From: SHLQ01 sp964196045
Lineage (GTDB): Bacteria > Actinomycetota > Acidimicrobiia > Acidimicrobiales > SHLQ01
Reading direction: 5' to 3'
Length of the DNA: 19,158 bases
Assembly (NCBI GenBank): GCA_964196045.1
Contig: CAXMRH010000024.1
Coordinates: 1 to 19,158 of the forward strand
Positions 1 through 7,631 of the stretch are shown piece after piece (positions within the stretch are counted from its first letter, which is position 1; each line of letters begins with the position of its first letter). The translations under genes and the position numbers were made by a program. The notes beneath the pieces were generated by a model. The model saw only the letters and a list, made by a program, of their open reading frames with translations. It did not search any database and had not been told where the DNA came from.

Positions 1-1
1 G

Positions 2-361
2 GTCGAATTAACAGACATGCTCCGCACCCAGATCCGGTTCGCCTCGACGATCGAGCCCCAGATCTCGGAGACCGTACGACCCGGAGTGGGAGACGTACGT
101 CTCCCGCAGAACTTCCAGACCTACGTCACGGCGGCACAGCTCGCCTTGGAGGAACTCGACGGCATCGCAGCGATCATGTCACCCACCGCCAGCGTCGGGG
201 ACCTTCTGGACCGATCCACTCGCCTCCCGGACCTGCCACCTGACCAACGCGTCCGGGTAGTCGCTGAAGTACTGCTCGATCCGGAACTCGCGGATCGCCC
301 GCGGGGTCATTCGAGGTGGATCTCCGAAGCGGTTGATCACTTTCCGCAGCTCGATGCCTGA
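2..361 (+). CDS. Probable C-terminal part of an unidentified protein (partial at left edge)
   Basis: The plus frame is open from base 2 to the TGA at 359-361, so the gene probably begins outside the window. An internal ATG at 17 would give 114 residues. Most codons in the first hundred or so end in G or C, matching the confirmed genes nearby, and the product looks soluble and mixed alpha/beta (it includes the stretch FQTYVTAAQLALEELDGIAA). I do not recognise a family. An 18-base perfect palindrome lies inside it at 88-105. The stop is 78 bases before the dehydrogenase start. The main competitor is a minus-strand frame at 179-397 (72 aa), which also has plausible codon use; both cannot be real over the shared stretch. 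The plus reading is preferred because it also explains bases 2-178, where the minus strand soon meets stops. Confidence 0.42.
   Translation, partial: VELTDMLRTQIRFASTIEPQISETVRPGVGDVRLPQNFQTYVTAAQLALEELDGIAAIMSPTASVGDLLDRSTRLPDLPPDQRVRVVAEVLLDPELADRPRGHSRWISEAVDHFPQLDA
88..105. repeat. 18-bp perfect palindrome
   Basis: The sequence GGGAGACGTACGTCTCCC equals its own reverse complement, and one further G/C pair (86/107) forms outside a single mismatch. It lies within the probable coding frame of the leftmost gene. It has no T-run after it, so it is not an obvious intrinsic terminator. It could be a dimeric regulator site or a chance product of codon choice. Confidence 0.6.
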
Positions 362-439
362 CCACCTGGTGTACCTGACCCGCCGAATGGCCCGCATGGC
401 TTAACATCACGCCCGGAACGTCTGCCGAAAGTGGATCTC

Positions 440-1189
440 ATGACCCAGCGTTGGGTGCTCATCACCGGAGTATGTGGAGGAATTGGTCGTGCCACAGCTG
501 CGACGTTCAAGACAGCGGGATGGAACGTCATCGGCGCGGACCGTGCGGAACCACTCGAACCCCTCGACATAGACAGATTCGAGCTGGTCGACGTTTCACA
601 GTCCCATGAGATCGCCGACCTCTTCGCTCGGCTCAACGCGGAGATGGATGGACTGCATGCGCTTGTGAACAATGCTGCGATCCAGATCAACAAACCAATC
701 GTCGAGACCGAAGACGCCGACTGGGAGTTGATCATCAACACAAATGTCCGTTCGGCATTCCAGTGCATTCGGGGAGCACACCCACTCCTCGCTGCTGTGC
801 GCGGTGCCGTCGTGAACGTCAGTTCTGTTCATGCCATCGCTACCTCGATGAACGTCGCCGTGTACGCGATTTCGAAGGGAGCGCTCGTAGCTCTGACTCG
901 ATCTGCTGCACTAGAACTCGCGGCCGATGGCGTGCGCTGTAACGCGGTTCTCCCCGGCGCGATCGACACGAGAATGCTCCGCGAAGGTCTCGACCGTCGA
1001 CCGAATGCCGACGGTGCAGAGGGCAATCTACGAATTCTTGCCCAACGCACTCCGCTCGGGTTCGTGGCAACTGCGGAGGACATTGCGCCAAGCATCCTGC
1101 ACCTTGCCGACAACGAACAGTCGAAGTACACCACCGGCCAGATGCTTGTTCTTGACGGTGGCGCGACGATTCGCCTGTCCACAGAGTGA
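440..1189 (+). CDS. Short-chain dehydrogenase/reductase (SDR)
   Basis: A classical SDR of about 249 residues, a normal length for the family, predicted to be a cytosolic NAD(P)(H)-dependent oxidoreductase. Numbered from the ATG at 440, it shows the Rossmann glycine motif TGVCGGIG at 9-16, NNAA at 77-80, the active-site serine in NVSS near 128-129, the catalytic YAISK (Tyr142, Lys146), and the C-terminal LDGG at 238-241. An in-frame GTG at 431 would add three residues; the ATG gives a more usual N-terminus. A TAACAT box at 402-407 could be a -10 element. The stop overlaps the GTG start of the next gene by four bases, so the pair is probably translationally coupled. Its place beside sugar-transfer genes suggests it modifies a nucleotide sugar or glycan precursor, but the substrate cannot be read from the sequence. 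Confidence 0.93.
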   Translation: MTQRWVLITGVCGGIGRATAATFKTAGWNVIGADRAEPLEPLDIDRFELVDVSQSHEIADLFARLNAEMDGLHALVNNAAIQINKPIVETEDADWELIINTNVRSAFQCIRGAHPLLAAVRGAVVNVSSVHAIATSMNVAVYAISKGALVALTRSAALELAADGVRCNAVLPGAIDTRMLREGLDRRPNADGAEGNLRILAQRTPLGFVATAEDIAPSILHLADNEQSKYTTGQMLVLDGGATIRLSTE

Positions 1190-2343
1190 CCTCCATGATC
1201 CCAACCGAGCTTCTCCGGCGGATCGGGCGCAAGGTAAGGAGAACACTTCGCCCCGTACAACCGACAATGCCGCAGAGCACGTCTCCGACCTCTGCACCTG
1301 CAGTACAGCATCAGCAGAGGTCTCGCATCTTCGCGAAGTACACCGAACCCGGAGAGCTCGCGCAGCTCGGAATTCTTTTCATGCCCCTCGCCGAATACCA
1401 CGGCAAAGAGCTAGGAGCCATCGCGGACGAACTCGTGGCGATGGGCCATTTGTGCAGCTTCCTGGTCGAGGAATCTCTCGTCGAGGTCGTCGACAAGCAT
1501 CTCGGCGACCATCCGCGAGTTCTCGCAACGGTTGGCTATGACAAACATGCACTCGGTGAGTTCAGCGCATTCGTCGCAATGAATGACTGGGGTGAACCGT
1601 CGCGGAACATCTACCACCTGGCGCGCGTTCGAGGAGTCGCCTCCTTCGCCAAAGTCGAGGGCGTTCAAGACTTCACCGATGTCGACACGGGTCGTATCCG
1701 TCTGCCGTACCTCGCGGCCGATCACGTTCTCGTTCAAGGACCGAATGACGCCAAATCACTTGATCGCGCAAACCTTCACGTCGTCGGCAACGCAAACATG
1801 GAACATGCGTGGGGTGAAGGCCCGACCTCGGCACCTCGAAACGGCGAAGTCGTCATCAACTCGAACTTCACCTATGGCGTCCTCACCGATGTGCGCGATG
1901 GCTTTCTCGAGTCGGCGATCGAAGCGATCCAGCAGCTCGGCCTCACGCCAGTGATCTCGCAACACCCAGCCGACAGACCCCTTCCTGTCGAATTGAAGCA
2001 GTACCGAACCGATCGTTCGATGTCGTCGATGCTGCCGACATGTGAAGCGGTGGTGACGCGCTTCAGCACCGTTCCGTTCGAAGCCATCGCGTACGGCACC
2101 CCGTTCGTGTACTTCAACCCACATAAGGAGAAGGTGCCGACGTTTGCAACGCCGTCGTCGGCGTTCGAACACGTCCACTCTGGCGACGAGCTTCGGGCGG
2201 CCATTCAACGATGCATCGATGGCCGATCGGGTTATCGAGCCCGCGCCGACGACTACTTTCGGGCCCAGATCGATATGACCGAAACGCCGAGTGCCTCCCG
2301 GGCAGCTTCGGCGATCGCCGCTGTGCGTACCTCGACTCCCTAA
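1186..2343 (+). CDS. GT-B-fold glycosyltransferase-like protein (stand-alone second module)
   Basis: A 385-residue protein with a basic, Pro/Ser-rich N-terminus (1-50) and one domain at about 60-365. This domain is clearly homologous to residues 449-750 of the bimodular protein encoded at 15489-17816: both carry EGVQD followed by DVDTGRIRLPY, VINSNFTYGV, ISQHPAD and RFSTVPFEA then GTPFVYF. Three motifs (Glu158-Gly159, His260-Pro261, Ser294-Thr295) resemble the D/E-G, HP and S-S/T motifs of bacterial sialyl- and polysialyltransferases and, more loosely, CDP-glycerol transferases, so a nucleotide-sugar transferase using an activated acidic sugar or polyol phosphate is plausible; that is inference. 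The GTG start overlaps the dehydrogenase stop (GTGA); an ATG at 1195 is the alternative. The TAA stop overlaps by four bases the stop of the convergent gene on the other strand. Confidence 0.85.
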   Translation: MTSMIPTELLRRIGRKVRRTLRPVQPTMPQSTSPTSAPAVQHQQRSRIFAKYTEPGELAQLGILFMPLAEYHGKELGAIADELVAMGHLCSFLVEESLVEVVDKHLGDHPRVLATVGYDKHALGEFSAFVAMNDWGEPSRNIYHLARVRGVASFAKVEGVQDFTDVDTGRIRLPYLAADHVLVQGPNDAKSLDRANLHVVGNANMEHAWGEGPTSAPRNGEVVINSNFTYGVLTDVRDGFLESAIEAIQQLGLTPVISQHPADRPLPVELKQYRTDRSMSSMLPTCEAVVTRFSTVPFEAIAYGTPFVYFNPHKEKVPTFATPSSAFEHVHSGDELRAAIQRCIDGRSGYRARADDYFRAQIDMTETPSASRAASAIAAVRTSTP

Positions 2344-4013
2344 TCTCCGAGTACGGCGCTAAGGATTAACTCGAGGTCTTCGGTCGTCGCGGTCTGCGCC
2401 GGCGATACGTCGAAAGTCGTTCCATCGAGCAACTTTTCGAGATCGTGTCTCGTTCGAGCGTGGTCGCCATGTGGAGCCGAGGGGTCGAAGACCGCTGTCG
2501 GAGCGAGAGCGGTAAGGAGCTCCAGGTCGGCACACGTGGGCGCCACAATCATTGCTGCCGTACGAAGCACATCGATGGACGTAAGCGTGCTGCGGTAGCC
2601 ACCGAGCTGCGATCGGATTCGAGGATCTGCAACGACCTGCGGTTCAGCGCCGCGGTCAGCCAAGACGTGCAGCGCGGTCGACAACCACGCGTCGAGCGCT
2701 GGATAGCCATCAAGCTCGGGGGGAACATAGACAACCGATCCTGCACGGATTCCCCGCTCCTCCTCAGGCCAGAGCACATCCGCGCCTGTCCGGATCCTTT
2801 GCGCGGCAGTTTGGTCCGAGCCGGTCGGCGACGCTAGGTCCACGCGAGCTGCGGTATCGAGACGAGGATCGTCGCTGCCAATGACGTCGGCGTCAAGGAG
2901 CACGAGCGGCCACCAATCCTCCCAAGCATCGAGGTCTGGCACCATCGCCGCAACGTTGATCCCGGTTCGACGTCCGACGTCGATAAGTGAAACGGCTTCG
3001 AGGGATCGGGCGAGAGAGTCCACGTGGACGAAGACATCGACCGTGGCAGACGACTCGACAGTCCGGACCGGCGGAGGATTCTCGGTTCCTGACAACACCG
3101 GCTGCGCCATGAAGTCGCTGAGCGCGGGCCTCTTGTCGATCGGTGCGGCTCCGGTGGCAGCGCTCACCGACGCGGCACCTGGTGTCCCGCCGAAGCTTCC
3201 AAGCAACGAAGGCACCGACCACGACATTCGACCATAGGAACGCGGGTCTCTGTCCTCGAGCCAGGCCGTGAGCGCTCCCCCATCGGCCAGAGCTGTTCCA
3301 GCTTCGGCCATCCAGTCGTTGATGATCTGTACATGGTCGGACATGAGGATCAGGCCATCACCTCGAAGCATCGAGTTCGGCCGCTGGCGATATGTCGACA
3401 CCATGTGGTGGACCGGAACGAACACACCGCCGGAGGCGATGATCCTCGCCCAGAGTGCGAAGTCCTCGAGCATTCGAAGCCCTTCGGGAAATCCACCGGC
3501 CGCAACCACGGCGCCTCGACGAACAAGTGGGGCTGAACAGATGAACAGGTTCTCGCCCGTATACGTCGACTGTTGTACGACGGGCATGACAGCACGCGGT
3601 TGGCGCACGATCGGGTGGTCGATCGTCTCTGCAACGTGTTGCCAATCGCCGTACACGCCAACGACCCCTGGCCCATGCTCAAGGATGACGGCCGGGAACG
3701 CATCTAGTCGCGCGGAGATGGACCGTTCGAGCAGGTAGTCATCGGAATCCAGGAAGCAGAGATACTCACCCGAAGAATGTGCGACACCAATGTTTCGGGC
3801 CCGGCCGAGCCCACCGTTCTCGGGACAAGGCACTACACGGACGCGGTCGTCTCGTCGAGCAAACGCCGCAGCGATTGCCAAGGAGGCGTCGCGAGAGTTG
3901 TCCTCGACAACGATGACCTCGAGGTCCGCATGATCTTGTTCGAGACAGCTCTCGATCGCACGAGTCAAGAACTGCGGTTGCCGGAAGCTTGGGATGATGA
4001 CGCTGACCAACAT
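2340..4013 (-). CDS. Family-2 glycosyltransferase with a degenerate second module
   Basis: 557 residues. The N-terminal GT-A domain (about 3-215) shows VSVIIPSF, the nucleotide-binding VVEDNS (Glu37-Asp38), a DxD-type LDSDD at 88-92 and the late acidic LEDFALW at 182-188, so it should transfer a sugar from a nucleotide-sugar donor at the cytosolic face. After a low-complexity Ala/Gly/Ser linker (about 265-300) the C-terminal half is poorly conserved. Residues about 457-512 nevertheless follow the register of the GT-B module of the 15489-17816 protein, with YRS and VFDP aligning to RWRS and YFRP. The HP is replaced by Asp463-Pro464 and RFST by a different sequence. The module therefore looks catalytically dead, perhaps structural or acceptor-binding. 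The start ATG directly abuts the TAG of the upstream gene with no gap, so this is the last gene of the operon. It overlaps the convergent plus-strand gene by four bases. Confidence 0.9.
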   Translation of the reverse strand: MLVSVIIPSFRQPQFLTRAIESCLEQDHADLEVIVVEDNSRDASLAIAAAFARRDDRVRVVPCPENGGLGRARNIGVAHSSGEYLCFLDSDDYLLERSISARLDAFPAVILEHGPGVVGVYGDWQHVAETIDHPIVRQPRAVMPVVQQSTYTGENLFICSAPLVRRGAVVAAGGFPEGLRMLEDFALWARIIASGGVFVPVHHMVSTYRQRPNSMLRGDGLILMSDHVQIINDWMAEAGTALADGGALTAWLEDRDPRSYGRMSWSVPSLLGSFGGTPGAASVSAATGAAPIDKRPALSDFMAQPVLSGTENPPPVRTVESSATVDVFVHVDSLARSLEAVSLIDVGRRTGINVAAMVPDLDAWEDWWPLVLLDADVIGSDDPRLDTAARVDLASPTGSDQTAAQRIRTGADVLWPEEERGIRAGSVVYVPPELDGYPALDAWLSTALHVLADRGAEPQVVADPRIRSQLGGYRSTLTSIDVLRTAAMIVAPTCADLELLTALAPTAVFDPSAPHGDHARTRHDLEKLLDGTTFDVSPAQTATTEDLELILSAVLGD

Positions 4014-4652
4014 CTAGACGATCACCAGCCTCGGGTAGCTACGTACACCGAGGTCGTGCAATCGACCCAGCGCTCTCGGCAGGCGATCGGTCGCCCGCTC
4101 GGTGTAGTGCTGGTCGACGTAACGCTGTCGATCCGCTCCAAGCGTGAGCAGCATCGCAGGATCGGTGAAGAGGGACAGCTCCGTCGACCACAGCTCGGCG
4201 ATCTCGTCATACAGCTGCACGTGAGCGCCTCGGTGAGACGACACCTCTTCGAGCCCGATCTGGCGAAGCAGAAAGCGAGCGAGCACGTTGGCTCGCCGTA
4301 GTTCTGCTCGTCGAACGAGCAGCTGGTCTGGCAGCACAACGCTGGCCGACTCTGGCACCGACCGACGACTCGTGAGTACAGCCGCAACCTCGCCACTTAC
4401 CAGGCGGTGAGCGAGTTCGGCGACCGACAGCGTGCCTCCCGCAGGATCGATGAGGTGCGGTTCTGGTTCCAACTTTTTTAATGATACGGCGACCACCGAG
4501 ACGAAGCAGAAACGAGGTGTTGCGTTGACACCCTCGACCGCGATTGTGGATCGGCAGGCAACGATGGTCTCGAGGGGTTCAACCGAAGCAGCGGTCTCCC
4601 ACACAGAGCACACGTGGGCGGCGCGCTCTGCTACCAACGACATAGCCGTCAT
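4014..4652 (-). CDS. Unidentified protein, frame interrupted by adapter sequence
   Basis: As read, 212 residues with no family I recognise. The gene fits the operon: its ATG overlaps the stop of the upstream glycosyltransferase (ATGA, 4649-4652), and its TAG touches the ATG of the downstream gene. Residues 51-60, however, are encoded by the Illumina adapter fragment at 4474-4501, so the reading is a chimera. The 28-base block is not a multiple of three, and an unknown amount of true sequence may be missing there. Residues 1-50 and 61-212 may be two parts of one gene in different true frames, or parts of two genes. The C-terminal part is Leu/Arg-rich and probably helical. No function should be assigned. 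Confidence 0.5.
   Translation of the reverse strand: MTAMSLVAERAAHVCSVWETAASVEPLETIVACRSTIAVEGVNATPRFCFVSVVAVSLKKLEPEPHLIDPAGGTLSVAELAHRLVSGEVAAVLTSRRSVPESASVVLPDQLLVRRAELRRANVLARFLLRQIGLEEVSSHRGAHVQLYDEIAELWSTELSLFTDPAMLLTLGADRQRYVDQHYTERATDRLPRALGRLHDLGVRSYPRLVIV
4474..4501 (+). other. Illumina P5 adapter fragment (assembly artefact)
   Basis: Six T bases are followed by a 22-base exact match to the start of the Illumina P5 flow-cell adapter (first 20 bases AATGATACGGCGACCACCGA, then GA). The plus-strand translation gives FFNDTATTE, a well-known contamination signature in protein databases. A chance match of this length in 19 kb is negligible. Reads running through short inserts end with the reverse complement of this sequence plus an A-run, which is what the minus strand shows here. 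The contig is therefore unreliable at this point. Confidence 0.96.
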
Positions 4653-5941
4653 GTGGCGGACCTCGAAACGAGCTCATCGAGCACAGCCAGAAGCTTGGGG
4701 CGATGCGCGGCGAGCGAGAACCGGTCGAGTTGGACCGAGCGTCGAGCTCCCCGATCTGCGACGGTCTCGGTTTGGGCCGCAAGAATGGCCGAACTAATCA
4801 AGCCACCGATCTCTTCAGCTGACGATTCTATGCTGAAGAGATCCTTCACGTCAGCAATCGTCTCCCGAGTACCTCCCACGTCGGACGCGAGGCAGCGCGT
4901 GCCGCACAATCCGGCCTCGATCGGAACGGTCGGAAGGTTGTCGATGATCGAGGGGTGCACGAGAACGTCGGCGGCGCCATACAGCGCAGGCATGAAGGCG
5001 CGCTCGAGGCCGGCGAGGACGAGCGCGTCACCCCTCACTCCGATCGCTCCCAGCGGAGAAGCAGCCGGCTGTGCCAGGTTGTCGGCGATCGGGCCGGGCC
5101 GAATCGAGCTAGCGAACCCATCGGTCGCAAGCGAAGCGGACCCCCCGGCGATCACTCGAACCGCCGATTCGCCGTTGGATTTCACATTTCGCATCGCCTG
5201 CTCGTACACATCGAAACCCTTGCGCTGTTGGGTCGGGCTCCCCACGAACAAGACAATTGGGCGGTCCTCAGGGAGGCCGAGAAGACTTCGTGCGGCCGCC
5301 CGATCTTGCAGGTCGAAGAGGTCGGTGTCGACAGCGTTGTCCACCTGAACGATGTCCATCGTCGGGAACACCCGTCCGGCCCGTTCCGCAAGCCACGCGC
5401 TTGGCGCGATCGCCGTGAACGAACCGAGTCGCCCCGGCAGATCGAAAATGTGGTCGTAGCGATGTTCGAGTACGTCCTCCGATCGACCGGGCTCGAAGGT
5501 CCGAACCGTCCTCGCTTCGTTCGAGCTGCGGAAGACGTAGTGCGCATCGGTGTAGAACCATTCGTCGTGCATCGTGTGCGCGACCGGAATTCGCCTACTG
5601 AGATCGGCAAGATCAAGCTGACCGAGAATCCGCCCACAGTTGTGCACGTACGCCACGTCAGGCACGATTTCGGTGAGCCGCGCATCCAGCCAACGATGGA
5701 ACGCCCGTCCGAACGCGACGTGATCGGAGGCGGTGACACTGCCGTCGAGAGCGCGCTCGTCATGAGTAAATGCGGTCGCGCCTGCATGTGACTCCGCGAG
5801 TTGACGTTCAAGCAACGCGCTCATTGCGCCGCCGATCACGTGAACCTCGTGTCCAGCGCCAGTCAAGATATCGGCACCCAGGAGTGCCATGACGCCAGCA
5901 CCGTTCGGCCGCACCATGTCGCTGATGACCACAACTCGCAT
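4649..5941 (-). CDS. Family-4 glycosyltransferase (GT-B fold)
   Basis: 430 residues, a typical length for glycosyltransferase group 1 / GT4 retaining enzymes. The N-terminal acceptor domain has PNGAG and GADILTGAGHEVHVIGG (12-38) and HTMHDEWFYTDAHY (122-135). The hinge region has APSAWLAERA (179-188) and VDNAVDTDLF (200-209). The C-terminal donor domain begins with LFVGSPTQQRKGFD (231-244) and contains HPSIIDNLPTVPIEAGLCGT (329-348). In the family's E-x7-E motif the first acid is Asp334 rather than Glu; the second is Glu342. It should transfer a sugar from a nucleotide donor onto a growing glycan in the cytosol. It starts three bases after the upstream 229-aa gene and overlaps the next gene by four bases. 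Confidence 0.93.
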   Translation of the reverse strand: MRVVVISDMVRPNGAGVMALLGADILTGAGHEVHVIGGAMSALLERQLAESHAGATAFTHDERALDGSVTASDHVAFGRAFHRWLDARLTEIVPDVAYVHNCGRILGQLDLADLSRRIPVAHTMHDEWFYTDAHYVFRSSNEARTVRTFEPGRSEDVLEHRYDHIFDLPGRLGSFTAIAPSAWLAERAGRVFPTMDIVQVDNAVDTDLFDLQDRAAARSLLGLPEDRPIVLFVGSPTQQRKGFDVYEQAMRNVKSNGESAVRVIAGGSASLATDGFASSIRPGPIADNLAQPAASPLGAIGVRGDALVLAGLERAFMPALYGAADVLVHPSIIDNLPTVPIEAGLCGTRCLASDVGGTRETIADVKDLFSIESSAEEIGGLISSAILAAQTETVADRGARRSVQLDRFSLAAHRPKLLAVLDELVSRSAT

Positions 5942-5944
5942 GGG

Positions 5945-6634
5945 TCAGCGCGCCTTGTTTCGTATCGACCCTGCGACTCGACGCGCACCACGAACGGCCC
6001 GGTGACGCTGATCAACCGGTTCGCCATGGTGCTGCATCTCAACGTGCACGGGAATACTTCGACGTCGGCCATACTCACCGGTCGTACGTGTCGAGGACCC
6101 TCCGATGGTCATCACCGAGTACAAGTCGCCCGGCTCACTCTCCAGGGAAATCTGGTCGAGCGTTTCCGCATTCCTCGCGGACAACGTGACAAGGCCGCTG
6201 GACTGCTCAATGACGATCACAAACGCCGGGGATTCCCCAGCGGGACGGACGATTGGCGTCGAGCCAAAGCCTCCCGTTGGAAGCAACATCAGCGTGTTAT
6301 CCGCCGTGAGGCGGACCTCGGCCGAACTCTCGGATGACTCGATATCGAGCGACAGCAGGGTTTGAGAGACCGCGGATGGTCGCGGGTCGCGAATGAGCTG
6401 GACCTGCAGCCTTCGAACACGACCTAGATCAAACACATCGGAGACCATCGGCACCGAGACAGGCGGACCGGACTCGTACCGTCGAATATCGCCAGTGGCC
6501 AGGTCGGCCATCATGGGTCCGGGCTCGTCGAGAATCAGAACGCGCTGAAGGCTGACAGCTGGTCGCAGCGTCTCGAGGGGAGCCCTCGGGCCCTCCGCGA
6601 CAAGCGGGTCGATCGAGGTCGGAGAGTCGATCAC
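5945..6634 (-). CDS. Unidentified 229-aa operon protein
   Basis: The frame is open much further upstream, to 7141, but there it only shadows the sulfotransferase. The real start is taken as the GTG at 6634-6632, which overlaps the sulfotransferase TGA by four bases (GTGA). This gives 229 residues. The product has no signal peptide or membrane segment and no motif I recognise. It is rich in alternating hydrophobic stretches (LQRVLILDE, AFVIVIEQSSGLVTLSA), suggesting a beta-rich fold, and ends in a basic tail after about residue 189. It lies between sulfotransferase and glycosyltransferase genes in one tight operon, so a role in the same glycan pathway is inferred from position only. Confidence 0.72.
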   Translation of the reverse strand: MIDSPTSIDPLVAEGPRAPLETLRPAVSLQRVLILDEPGPMMADLATGDIRRYESGPPVSVPMVSDVFDLGRVRRLQVQLIRDPRPSAVSQTLLSLDIESSESSAEVRLTADNTLMLLPTGGFGSTPIVRPAGESPAFVIVIEQSSGLVTLSARNAETLDQISLESEPGDLYSVMTIGGSSTRTTGEYGRRRSIPVHVEMQHHGEPVDQRHRAVRGARRVAGSIRNKAR

Positions 6635-7494
6635 GACAACCCGAGGCGGGCGGCCAACTTGTCGTAGGCGGCAGTGTCGTAGTCTGCGTTGGCTACCAGT
6701 TCGACGAGACGCTCCCGATTCTCGCGGGCGGCAGAGTTGTGACGGAAAGAGCTTCCAGCTTTGGCTCCGAGCACTCGCTCGATGGCCTCTAAAGGAGGCG
6801 CAGTCTCGCCGATCTCCTCGAAGAGACGGGCCGCACGGTCGTTGCCAGGAATCAGATCGGAGTAGGCCACGACAGAGGTTCGCTCGGGGAGTTGATCTCG
6901 CACGGACAGAAGCCCCGCGTAGCGCTTCATCCACCCATCGATCATGTTGTGCAGCTTCTTGTTGGCATCTGCGAGACCCTCTTCGGACACGAGGTCGAAG
7001 TTCGTCTGACCAAACGCGAAAAACCGAGACGTCGCATACCCAGGGACGTCTCGGGCGAGGATCACCAAGCGACTCTCTGGGAACAGTTCCATGAGCTGAC
7101 GGATCTCGGCACCCGAATATCGCACCTCTTTGAAGCCCCATCGAATGTTTGGGGTCAAGCCCTTCGTGAAGGCATCGACGATCAAGGTCCGAAGGGCAGT
7201 CGTGACATCGGCCGACTCGAACGGGAGCACCCAGGGCTTGAACGTGTCGTGTTCGGCGAGGGGACCAATCACCGTTCCCCGGCTCTCGTAGCCGGACGCC
7301 ATGTTGGTCTGAGCGTCAGGTTGTGTCACCAGGCGGTGCGCCTCGGCAATTCCCTTGAGGAAACCGCCATGCTCACCCCAGATGGTGAGATCAGGGTGAA
7401 CGTTCATCACTCGCTGGAGAAGCGTCGACCCTGAACGGCCCATACTGGCGACGAAGACCGGGCTGTTCCAGCGCGGAAGAATTTGGGGCTGCAT
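6631..7494 (-). CDS. PAPS-dependent sulfotransferase
   Basis: 287 residues, the usual size of a bacterial sulfotransferase domain, with no membrane anchor. The 5'-phosphosulfate-binding loop is GRSGSTLLQRVM (19-30), preceded by a beta strand (SPVFVAS). A conserved WGFKEVRY follows at 119-126, and the 3'-phosphate-binding segment VILARDVPGYATSRF at 144-158 has Arg148 and Ser156 in the expected places. The enzyme should move sulfate from 3'-phosphoadenylylsulfate to a hydroxyl or amino group; in this setting the acceptor is probably a sugar or glycolipid. It is the first gene of the minus-strand operon. A TAGTCT box at 7504-7509, nine bases before the ATG, could be a -10 element giving a very short leader. 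Confidence 0.92.
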   Translation of the reverse strand: MQPQILPRWNSPVFVASMGRSGSTLLQRVMNVHPDLTIWGEHGGFLKGIAEAHRLVTQPDAQTNMASGYESRGTVIGPLAEHDTFKPWVLPFESADVTTALRTLIVDAFTKGLTPNIRWGFKEVRYSGAEIRQLMELFPESRLVILARDVPGYATSRFFAFGQTNFDLVSEEGLADANKKLHNMIDGWMKRYAGLLSVRDQLPERTSVVAYSDLIPGNDRAARLFEEIGETAPPLEAIERVLGAKAGSSFRHNSAARENRERLVELVANADYDTAAYDKLAARLGLS

Positions 7495-7631
7495 GCGCTG
7501 GTCAGACTAGCGCTTGGCGTCGTGCTGTCGTGGGTGTCACGTTGTCGCAGCACTCGTCTCGACCGCCGCTACCCTGGTGACGCTCGTGTTTACATCTTCG
7601 GACGTGGGCCTACCCCGACACGGAGGCCCTT

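Noticed and set aside
179..397. Minus-strand 72-aa open frame with plausible composition
   Set aside because: It conflicts with the plus-strand frame open from base 2, has no extension below 179, and no neighbour in its direction. It remains the main alternative for this stretch.
4432..4797. Plus-strand 121-aa frame containing FFNDTATTE
   Set aside because: It is a translation of the adapter fragment and the antisense of operon genes, not a gene.
6635..7141. Upstream extension of the 229-aa gene frame to 398 aa
   Set aside because: This part is antisense-free but lies in another frame of the sulfotransferase, is Arg/Ser-rich like a shadow, and the GTGA overlap gives a natural start at 6634.
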